DNA from: Phascolarctobacterium_A succinatutens_B
GTDB lineage: Bacteria > Bacillota > Negativicutes > Acidaminococcales > Acidaminococcaceae
Direction of reading: 5' to 3'
Length of the DNA: 40,644 nt
Assembly: GCF_958453765.1 (NCBI RefSeq)
Contig: NZ_CAUDZA010000021.1
Span: 1-40,644 of the forward strand
Shown: in pieces, positions 30,126 through 36,890 of the stretch
Position numbering within the stretch: position 1 is the first letter of the stretch
How the letters are laid out: each line of letters opens with the position of its first letter
The notes under the pieces: generated by a model
The model's input: only the letters and a program-made list of their open reading frames with translations
The model's database searches: none
What the model was told of the DNA's origin: nothing
Translations under genes and position numbers: made by a program

Positions 30126-32750
30126 ATGAGTAAATATGGCTTAAGCAAGGAGCAGATTGAAGAGTCACGGCGCAAGTACGGTGATAACACGTTGACGCAG
30201 CCGCCGCGGGAAACATTTTGGAGCAAGCTGCTGGGGAATTTTCAGGATCCCATTATCCGCATCCTGATAGTAGCACTGCTGGTAAATGCTTTTTTCGTGT
30301 ATCTTGGTCATGGTGATTGGATTGAAACAATAGGTATTTTTCTGGCAATTATTTTGGCAACCTTTGTTTCTACCTGGTCCGAATACAGCAATGAGAATGC
30401 CTTTCAAAAGCTGCAGGAAGAAGCCAGCCGTATACGCTGCAAGGTGTGGCGTGACGGTGAGCCGGAGGAAATTGCTATTGATGATGTTGTTGTTGGTGAG
30501 GCAATTATCTTAGAGGCCGGCGATAAAATACCGGCAGACGGAATTTTGCTGGAGGGAACGCTGAAGCTGGACCAGGCAGCGCTGAACGGCGAAAGCGAGG
30601 AAGCAAAAAAAACAGTGGCACCTGCTGACTTTCAATGGGATGACGGTAAAATTGATTTTCTGGATGAGCATAAGCTGTTTCGTGGCAGCGTTGTGGTAGA
30701 TGGTACTGCTGTGATGCAGGCGGTAAAGATAGGTGATAATTCCGTTTACGGCCAGCTTACGCAGGAGCTGAAGGATGATGAACGTGACAGCCCGCTGAAG
30801 CTGAAGCTGAAGGGATTGGCAGAGCAGATAAGTAAATTCGGCTATGCCGGCGGTGTGCTGATAGCAGTAGCGGTAATGCTGCATAAAATATATCTGGCAG
30901 GCAGCTTTGCGGCATATTTTGCTGATATGACAACAGTAATTGCCGATTTGGTACAGGCTGTAATTTTGGCGATTATTATTATCGTTATGGCAGTACCGGA
31001 AGGCCTGCCGCTGATGATTGCTATAGTTTCTTCGCTCAATATGCGCAAGATGCTGCACGATAATGTATTGGTGCGTAAGCTCGTGGGCATTGAAACGGCA
31101 GGCAGCCTGAACCTGCTGTTTACCGATAAAACAGGCACTATTACTAAAGGACAGCTGGAGGTAGTACGCTTCTTAACCGGCGATTTACAGGAAATTACCG
31201 AATTTACCTCATTGCCTGCACGTCTTAAGGAGCTGACCTGCCAGCAGGTTTTAATAAATACATCATCTACCGTTACCGACGGCAAGATTGTCGGCGGTAA
31301 TATGACGGAAGCAGCATTAAACAATTATGTCGGTACCTATCGTTTGCCGCAGCTGCCGCAGCGCCAGCGCTTTATTCCGTTTAACAGTGCCAATAAATAT
31401 TCCTGGGCGCAGGTTGCTCCCGCTGACGGCGGCGCAGCATATTGCCTGATTAAGGGCGCACCGGAAAAGCTGCTGCTGGCTGCCGATTGGTATTGGTCCA
31501 ATGACGGTCTGCGTTTGCCGTTGACTGATGAGATGAAAGCAGCTCTGGATAACAGAATGCTGGAGCTTGCGGGACAGGCAATGAGAATGCTGGCACTGTG
31601 CACCTATGAGGGAATACCTGCTGATAACCTGCCGGATAAAGGACTGACGCTTGCCGGTGTTGTTGCCATCCGTGATGACGTGCGTCCGGAAGCAGTGGAG
31701 GCTATTAAGGCTGTACAGCAGGCCGGTGTGCAGGTAGTAATGATTACCGGTGACCGTAAAGAAACTGCAGTTGCCATTGCCAAGGATGCAGGCCTGCTGC
31801 AAAGCGCGGAGGATGTAGTCTGGACCTCCGACGAGCTGGCACAGATGAGTGATGATGAGGTCAAGGCTAAGCTGACGCATCTGCGTGTAGTGGCACGTGC
31901 TTTACCGATGGATAAATCGCGCCTGGTGCGCCTGGCGCAGGAGCTGAATCTTGTAACCGGTATGACCGGCGATGGTGTAAATGATTCACCGGCGCTTAAA
32001 AAGGCCGACGTTGGCTTTGCTATGGGCAGCGGTACAGAGGTTGCCAAGGAAGCAGGCGATATCGTTATCATGGACGATAATTTCCTGAGCATCAAGCAGG
32101 CAATTTTGTACGGAAGAACAATTTATAATTCTATCTGTAAATTTATTGTTTTCCAGCTGACGATTAACTTCTCGGCTGTGGCAATTAACTTTATTGCTCC
32201 GTTTATCAATATCGATGAGCCGTTGACTATTACCCAAATTCTCTGGATTAACCTGGTAATGGATACCCTTGCTGCGCTTGCTTTCGGCGGCGAGCCTGCA
32301 TTGGCACAGTATCTGCGCGAGGCGCCTAAGCGCCGCAGTGCACCGCTTGTCAGCAAAAAGATGCTTACGAGCGTTATTGTAAGTGGTCTTTATATGACGA
32401 TTGTGGGTATTGCCTTCTATAAGAGCGCATGGGTTGACCATCTGTTCCGTGATGCAGATAATCATATTTATACCTACACGGGCTTCTTCTGCGCCTACAT
32501 TTTCATGGCAGTTGCCAATGGCTTTAATGTGCGTACTGACGGTTTGAACCTGTTAAAGAATATCAGCCTGAACAAGGGCTTCTTACAGGTAATGGCGCTG
32601 ATTGTTGCAATTCAGGTGCTGCTGACCTTTGTTGGTGGGCGTGTATTGCGTACAACACCGCTGAATGCGCATGAATGGGGCGTTGTCGTCCTGTTTGGCG
32701 CTTCCATTATCGTTGTTGATTTACTGCGCAAGCTCATCAGCAGCAGGTAA
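30126..32750 (+). CDS. P-type cation ATPase (Ca2+/Mn2+ exporter type)
   Basis: An 874-residue P2-type ATPase. It has an N-terminal cation ATPase domain, the actuator LNGESEEAKK, the ion-binding VPEGLPLMIA helix, the phosphorylation site DKTGT with Asp334, MTGDGVNDSPALKKAD hinge, and a C-terminal set of helices. Overall it is like bacterial PMCA-type Ca2+ ATPases. Because an apparent Mn2+ riboswitch precedes it, Mn2+ export is at least as likely as Ca2+ export. AAAGGAGGAA precedes the ATG. It appears monocistronic. Confidence 0.92.
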   Translation: MSKYGLSKEQIEESRRKYGDNTLTQPPRETFWSKLLGNFQDPIIRILIVALLVNAFFVYLGHGDWIETIGIFLAIILATFVSTWSEYSNENAFQKLQEEASRIRCKVWRDGEPEEIAIDDVVVGEAIILEAGDKIPADGILLEGTLKLDQAALNGESEEAKKTVAPADFQWDDGKIDFLDEHKLFRGSVVVDGTAVMQAVKIGDNSVYGQLTQELKDDERDSPLKLKLKGLAEQISKFGYAGGVLIAVAVMLHKIYLAGSFAAYFADMTTVIADLVQAVILAIIIIVMAVPEGLPLMIAIVSSLNMRKMLHDNVLVRKLVGIETAGSLNLLFTDKTGTITKGQLEVVRFLTGDLQEITEFTSLPARLKELTCQQVLINTSSTVTDGKIVGGNMTEAALNNYVGTYRLPQLPQRQRFIPFNSANKYSWAQVAPADGGAAYCLIKGAPEKLLLAADWYWSNDGLRLPLTDEMKAALDNRMLELAGQAMRMLALCTYEGIPADNLPDKGLTLAGVVAIRDDVRPEAVEAIKAVQQAGVQVVMITGDRKETAVAIAKDAGLLQSAEDVVWTSDELAQMSDDEVKAKLTHLRVVARALPMDKSRLVRLAQELNLVTGMTGDGVNDSPALKKADVGFAMGSGTEVAKEAGDIVIMDDNFLSIKQAILYGRTIYNSICKFIVFQLTINFSAVAINFIAPFINIDEPLTITQILWINLVMDTLAALAFGGEPALAQYLREAPKRRSAPLVSKKMLTSVIVSGLYMTIVGIAFYKSAWVDHLFRDADNHIYTYTGFFCAYIFMAVANGFNVRTDGLNLLKNISLNKGFLQVMALIVAIQVLLTFVGGRVLRTTPLNAHEWGVVVLFGASIIVVDLLRKLISSR

Positions 32751-32752
32751 AG

Positions 32753-32829
32753 TTATACACAACTGTTGATAAGTCTGTTGATAATCTGTGGGTAAAACAC
32801 ATAAGCTGTGGATAAGTATTCGTGGATAG
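32753..32829 (+). other. Cluster of DnaA-box-like sequences
   Basis: Within 77 bases directly after the ATPase stop: TTATACACA (32753-32761, plus), TGTTGATAA (32764-32772), TGTTGATAA (32776-32784), TGTGGGTAA (32787-32795) and TGTGGATAA (32807-32815) in the other orientation, and a weaker CGTGGATAG (32821-32829). The last perfect one is the reverse complement of TTATCCACA. Boxes two to four start 11-12 bases apart, about one helical turn. No dnaA, dnaN or gyrB lies near, so this looks like a non-origin DnaA binding cluster. Confidence 0.6.
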
Positions 32830-32895
32830 AAGCACACTAATTGCTGTTACATTGTTTACAAATTTGCTGTAAAAAAATAAATTTCAGAAAGATTA

Positions 32896-32924
32896 TTGAC
32901 AATTAAAAGCAGAGTGCGTATAAT
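32896..32924 (+). promoter_or_regulatory. Consensus promoter of leuA leader
   Basis: TTGACA (32896-32901), 17 bases, TATAAT (32919-32924): a perfect match to the consensus in both boxes and spacing. Confidence 0.9.
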
Positions 32925-32930
32925 AGCATT

Positions 32931-33228
32931 CAACGAATCAAATATCGTCCCTAAAAAAACGGTGAAGGGAAGAAGATATGACCGGATGGGCTAAGAGAGT
33001 CGCTGGTTGGTGTAAAGCGATGTCAATGGTTATATGCATACTGATCCCGGAGTTGCCTTTCCGATATGTAGGGAAGGACGTGTGGTCACGTTACAGGCAA
33101 AGGCCTTGTTGGAGGCTGAGAGGACAGTGCTGTTGAGGTACTGTTGAAATAGGGTGGTACAGCGTGGAATTGTTCCCCGCCCCTAATTGTGTTATTAATA
33201 AATAACACAGGTTAGGGACGGGGATTTT
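32931..33228 (+). promoter_or_regulatory. T-box leader of leuA
   Basis: Stem I shows GAAGGGAAGAAG and GGGCTAAGAGAGTCGC; the T-box AGGGTGGTACAGCG is at 33151-33164. The terminator is a long hairpin (33175-33222) followed by ATTTTT. The specifier codon is not certain; a CTG near GCATACTGATCC (about 33036) would be Leu, in line with leuA. Confidence 0.92.
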
Positions 33229-33267
33229 TGTTTATAATTGTTAAGAAAAGCTAGGGGGAAATTAATC

Positions 33268-34947
33268 ATGCAGCAGGAGAAAAAATATATTCCGTTTGAA
33301 CAAATAAAAATTACCGACCGTCAATGGCCTGATAAAACGATTACCAAAGCACCTGTATGGTGCAGTGTTGATTTGCGTGACGGCAACCAAGCTTTGGTAA
33401 CACCGATGGGCATTCCGGAAAAAATCCGCTTTTTCCACACTCTGGTAGATTGTGGTTTTAAGGAAATCGAGGTTGGCTTTCCTTCCGCATCGGAAACAGA
33501 ATACGAAATTCTGCGCACGTTGATTGAAGGCGGACACATTCCCGATGATGTAACCGTACAGGTTCTGGTGCAGGCGCGTGAAGAGCTTATCCGCAAAACC
33601 TTTGAGGCAGTACGCGGTGCGAAGAATGTTATCATCCATTTTTATAACTCTACTTCAACACTGCAGCGCAAAATTGTTTTTGGCAAGGATATGGACGGTA
33701 TCACCGATATCGCTGTGCAGGGCGCGCGCCTTATCCGCCAGCTGACGGAAGAAGAGGTTGCCCGCAGCGGTATGAATATCCGCTATGAATATTCTCCGGA
33801 AAGCTTTTCCGGTACGGAAATAGATTTCTCTGTGGCAATTTGCGAGGCTGTAATGCAGGAAATGGGCTCCAGCAAAGAAAACCCCATTATCCTCAACCTG
33901 CCTTCTACTGTTGAAATGTGTACACCGAACACCTATGCCGACCAGATTGAATACTTCTGCCGTCATATTAAAAACCGTGAGGCAGCAATTGTCAGCGTGC
34001 ATCCGCATAATGACCGCGGTACCGGCGTTGCCTGCGCCGAGCTGGCACTTTTGGCCGGCGCCGACCGTATCGAAGGCACTTTGTTCGGTAACGGCGAGCG
34101 TACCGGTAACCTTGATATTGTAACTGTAGCCCTCAACATGTTTACACAAAATGTTGATCCCGAGTTGGATTTTTCGCATATTCTGGATATCAAAAATGTT
34201 TATGAGGAATGCACCAGAATGCATGTACCGGAGCGTCAGCCCTATGCAGGCGAGCTGGCCTTCACTGCCTTCAGCGGTTCGCATCAGGATGCTATCCGCA
34301 AAGGCTATGAGTACATGAAAAACAGTGGCACAGAATACTGGGAGGTACCTTATCTGCCGATTAATCCAGCGGATATCCATCGTGAATACGAGCCTGTTAT
34401 CCGCATCAACAGCCAGTCCGGTAAGGGTGGTGCTGCCTTCGTGCTGCAGCATACCGTTGGCTACAATCTGCCGAAGGAAATGCATCCGGAATTTGGCAAT
34501 ATCGTGAAGGCTGCTGCTGACGAATACGGCGACGAGCTTTCCAGCGAGCAGATTGTGCAGCTCTTCCGCAAGGAATATATCGACTTTGCCGGCAAGTACC
34601 AGCTTCTGCGTCATCGCTTCACCGAGCTTAACGAAGCTGATGGCAGCATCCACAGCCGTTTTGAAGGTGAAATTGCGGTTGCAGGCGAGAATAAGAGCGT
34701 AGTTGGCGTAGGCAATGGTCCTATTGATGCTTTCTTCCAGGCGCTCACCGGTGTTGGGATTAATGGCTACGAATTCGTCAACTACCATGAGCATGCAATT
34801 TCCAAGGGTTCTGATGCGAAGGGTATTTGCTACATCGAGCTGAAGCAGAAAAATAATGGCCATATCTTTGGTGTAGGCATTCACTCTAACGTCAACGTGG
34901 CAGCGTTGCGCGGTATTATCTGCGCTATCAACCGCGCAGAGAAGTAA
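33268..34947 (+). CDS. leuA: 2-Isopropylmalate synthase (type 2)
   Basis: A 559-residue enzyme that condenses acetyl-CoA and 2-oxoisovalerate, the first step of leucine synthesis. Metal and substrate motifs: SVDLRDGNQAL near residue 40 and VHPHNDRGTG near 250. The C-terminal 130 residues form the LeuA dimer/regulatory domain, which normally mediates leucine feedback. The fungal/actinobacterial-like type 2 form begins with a PFEQIKITDRQWPDKTITKA-like segment. I start at the ATG at 33268 after AGGGGGAA; an upstream frame extension lies next to the terminator. No leuBCD follow, so the rest of the pathway lies elsewhere. Confidence 0.95.
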   Translation: MQQEKKYIPFEQIKITDRQWPDKTITKAPVWCSVDLRDGNQALVTPMGIPEKIRFFHTLVDCGFKEIEVGFPSASETEYEILRTLIEGGHIPDDVTVQVLVQAREELIRKTFEAVRGAKNVIIHFYNSTSTLQRKIVFGKDMDGITDIAVQGARLIRQLTEEEVARSGMNIRYEYSPESFSGTEIDFSVAICEAVMQEMGSSKENPIILNLPSTVEMCTPNTYADQIEYFCRHIKNREAAIVSVHPHNDRGTGVACAELALLAGADRIEGTLFGNGERTGNLDIVTVALNMFTQNVDPELDFSHILDIKNVYEECTRMHVPERQPYAGELAFTAFSGSHQDAIRKGYEYMKNSGTEYWEVPYLPINPADIHREYEPVIRINSQSGKGGAAFVLQHTVGYNLPKEMHPEFGNIVKAAADEYGDELSSEQIVQLFRKEYIDFAGKYQLLRHRFTELNEADGSIHSRFEGEIAVAGENKSVVGVGNGPIDAFFQALTGVGINGYEFVNYHEHAISKGSDAKGICYIELKQKNNGHIFGVGIHSNVNVAALRGIICAINRAEK

Positions 34948-35158
34948 TTAGTGGATATTAGTGAATAGTGGTAAGTGTTTAGTGGTTAGAAAATAGTTGG
35001 CAGTATGGGGCGAAGAGAAATATATATAATGCCCCTGCATATATTATTTTGCTAAAGGCCGGCGCCAGAAAAACAGATAAGCCGGCTTAGAAAAACCTCC
35101 AAAATAAGGGAAAGATTTTTTGAAAAACAAGGGAAAGAATTAAAAATAAGGGAAAGAA
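34948..35158 (+). repeat. Non-coding stretch with short direct repeats
   Basis: Two simple repeat patches are visible: TTAGTG/ATAGTG recurring four to five times at 34948-34990, and AAGGGAAAG in three copies at 35107-35115, 35130-35138 and 35149-35157 with A-rich flanks. Between them GCCGGC occurs twice (35058-35063 and 35082-35087), able to pair. No reading frame is credible. No terminator for leuA is obvious. Confidence 0.5.
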
Positions 35159-35246
35159 GCAAGCGCCGTCGGCCGTAAGGCAGGCGGCGATTTGCTGTTT
35201 GCTTAAATATTTAAAATATGATAATATAAAAATAATTGCATATCAG

Positions 35247-35275
35247 ATTAGAACACTGATTTCTGTATTAGAACA
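35247..35275 (+). promoter_or_regulatory. Direct repeat upstream of hicB-like gene (operator candidate)
   Basis: ATTAGAACA occurs at 35247-35255 and 35267-35275, exactly 20 bases (two helical turns) apart, just before the ribosome binding site. Ribbon-helix-helix proteins usually bind such paired sites, so it may be the protein's own operator. Confidence 0.4.
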
Positions 35276-35287
35276 GGAGGGATTGCT

Positions 35288-35629
35288 GTGAAGAATACCA
35301 TGCAATATAAAGGCTATGTAGGATCTGTGGAATTTTCGGAGGAGGATGGACTTTTCTTCGGTAAGGTTTTGGGAATACGTTCTTTAATTTCCTATGACGG
35401 TAAAAACGCGCAGGAATTAGTAGAGGATTTTCATGGAGCGGTCGATGATTATATAGCTATGTGTGCTGCCGAAGGTGTTACACCGGAAAAGGCGTATAAG
35501 GGAAGCTTTAATGTGCGTATTCCCGCTGAGATGCATAAGCAGGCGGCGATTTGCGCTTTACAGAACAACATTTCATTGAATAAAATTGTGGAGCAGGCAT
35601 TGCAGCGCTTTTTGATGCTGGAAAATTAG
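35288..35629 (+). CDS. hicB: HicB-family antitoxin-like protein (orphan)
   Basis: A 113-residue protein with the HicB layout: an N-terminal partially degenerate RNase-H-like domain (YKGYVGSVEFSEEDGLFFGK) and a C-terminal ribbon-helix-helix (FNVRIPAEMHKQAAICALQN, then KIVEQALQRF). HicB antitoxins neutralise the HicA mRNA interferase and repress their own promoter. No hicA frame is present upstream or downstream in this window. The start is GTG at 35288, eight bases after AGGAGG. It may be a free-standing regulator. Confidence 0.85.
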   Translation: MKNTMQYKGYVGSVEFSEEDGLFFGKVLGIRSLISYDGKNAQELVEDFHGAVDDYIAMCAAEGVTPEKAYKGSFNVRIPAEMHKQAAICALQNNISLNKIVEQALQRFLMLEN

Positions 35630-35742
35630 GTGTATGAAATTTTTTAGATGCATCACAGCTGGCGAGCTATATTACGTCAGACTAAGAATATAGTTGTAGG
35701 TTAGTTGACGTGTAATCACAATATAATAATGCTTTAATCAAA

Positions 35743-35776
35743 AAGGACTTCATTGTAAGAGAATGGGGTCTTTTTT
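35743..35776 (+). terminator. Intrinsic terminator
   Basis: AGGACTTCATT pairs with AATGGGGTCTT (three G-T pairs) followed by T. It lies 110 bases after the hicB-like gene. Confidence 0.7.
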
Positions 35777-35783
35777 CATTTAT

Positions 35784-35834
35784 CAGGTGCCGAAGGCACC
35801 TGCAAGCCAAAAGTACTCGATGTACTTTTGCTTG
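35784..35834 (+). repeat. Pair of adjacent strong hairpins
   Basis: CAGGTGCC-GAA-GGCACCTG (35784-35802) is followed at once by CAAAAGTAC-TCGAT-GTACTTTTG (35808-35830), the latter extended by CAAG/CTTG with a bulge. The end of the second stem overlaps the -35 box of the promoter at 35832-35859. The tight pair resembles small interspersed repeats, but only one copy is in this window. Confidence 0.55.
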
Positions 35835-35859
35835 ACGGGGGGGGACAACGTGCTATAAT
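35832..35859 (+). promoter_or_regulatory. Promoter with a G8 run in its spacer
   Basis: TTGACG (35832-35837), a 16-base spacer and TATAAT (35854-35859). Eight consecutive G (35837-35844) span the end of the -35 and the first part of the spacer. Adding one G would give the optimal 17. The nearest genes downstream are the riboswitch-controlled B12 uptake genes. Confidence 0.6.
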
Positions 35860-35865
35860 TATAGC

Positions 35866-36039
35866 AGTGAGTAATTATGTAATTAAAGTTATTGTAAAAA
35901 TAAGAAAAAAGCCAATATACATAATTAACAATTTAGAGAGCTTTACATGTAAGTATTTTCCTCTTTGAGGAACTGCAAAAACTGCATGATATATTGCTAT
36001 AAAATTTAAGAACCTAACGAGAGAACAAGAGAATAAAAG
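35866..36039 (+). other. AT-rich leader segment before the riboswitch
   Basis: No reading frame or named element is visible. It would be the first part of the transcript from the promoter at 35832. A TATAAA at 35998-36003 could be a second -10, but lacks a good -35. Confidence 0.3.
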
Positions 36040-36280
36040 CGTATCAGGTGTATTTATACTTAATAGGTAAACAGGTGCAAAACCTGTGCTGTCCCGCAGC
36101 TGTAATGTGGAGCTGGCCTTATATAGTCACTGGGAAACCGGGAAGACAAGGCTGGCAGTGAAGCAGAGCCAGAAGAACTGCCTGATATAGGGCCTTTCAA
36201 CAACCTGCGATGTACAGGATTGCGCTTTCCCAGGGATAAGTGCGTCTTGCTGTCACAGTACGGCAAGGCGCTTTTATTTT
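36040..36280 (+). promoter_or_regulatory. Cobalamin riboswitch with terminator
   Basis: The aptamer contains AACAGGTGCAAAACCTGTGC, GTCCCGCAGCTGTAA, ACTGGGAAACCGGGAAGACA and the B12 box AGCCAGAAGAACTGCCT (36167-36183), all in the usual order. Downstream, GTGCGTCTTGC pairs with GGCAAGGCGC (36240-36271), followed by TTTTATTTT, a terminator used as the expression platform. Adenosylcobalamin binding would shut off the uptake genes that follow. Confidence 0.93.
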
Positions 36281-36423
36281 GACTGCAATATTTGTATGAA
36301 GTGTATTTATTATTCTTGCATATTAACATCTGACAAGCGGAACAAGGATAGCTTGGTCAGATGCTTTTATGAAAATAAATTTTGTCCCAGTATGCTCAAG
36401 GATTACGAGAGAAAGGAGGAGCT

Positions 36424-36825
36424 ATGAAAAGGATATTTATGCTATTGACCTTAATTTTGGCGCTTATGTGCCCAGCACTTGCCGGTGCTGAGGTATCGAG
36501 TGACAAGATGATTTTGGACTGGACAACATCCAAGGTATGGGTTAACGGCGGCGAGCTGTGTGTAACAGGCACATTCGTAAATAAGCGCAATGATGTAGCA
36601 ATCACTAAGCTGAACGAATTTATTATGCGTGTTACTTACACAGATAAAAACGGCGAGCGTAAGCAATTTCTTGGCAGACCGGTAAAGTTTCCGATTTGCA
36701 AGATTCCTGCCAATGGTTCACGTAAGCTGAATCTTAACTTTGGCAAATTTGCTGACGAAAGCGTTGGCAACTGGGTAACGGCGCAGACCTATACGTTTAC
36801 GTATATTAACGGTGCGCGGTTCTGA
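36424..36825 (+). CDS. Small secreted protein of the B12 locus, unknown function
   Basis: A 133-residue protein with a clear signal peptide (MKRIFMLLTLILALMCPALA, cleavage likely after AGA). The mature part is beta-rich (VWVNGGELCVTGTFVNKRND, then RVTYTDKNGERKQF) and resembles an immunoglobulin-like or transport-accessory fold, but I recognise no family. I start at the ATG at 36424 after AGGAGGAG. It is the first gene after the cobalamin riboswitch, so it is presumably B12-regulated and acts in the periplasm, possibly aiding uptake. Confidence 0.7.
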   Translation: MKRIFMLLTLILALMCPALAGAEVSSDKMILDWTTSKVWVNGGELCVTGTFVNKRNDVAITKLNEFIMRVTYTDKNGERKQFLGRPVKFPICKIPANGSRKLNLNFGKFADESVGNWVTAQTYTFTYINGARF

Positions 36826-36850
36826 TAATGTTTTTGATGAGTATTAGGCG

Positions 36851-36871
36851 TTGAGTTTGCAAGAAACTCAA
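36851..36871 (+). other. Hairpin between the small secreted protein gene and the receptor gene
   Basis: TTGAGTTT-GCAAG-AAACTCAA, 8 bp perfect, followed by ATTTTA. It may reduce transcription or protect the downstream transcript. Confidence 0.45.
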
Positions 36872-36890
36872 ATTTTACAGAAAGAAGTGT

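Noticed and set aside
32753..33260. Chromosomal origin of replication
   Set aside because: DnaA boxes are present, but no dnaA, dnaN, gyrB or rnpA-rpmH context is near, and a T-box and leuA follow directly.
35866..36039. A gene served by the G8 promoter before the riboswitch
   Set aside because: No start codon with a ribosome binding site and open frame of useful length was found in this stretch.
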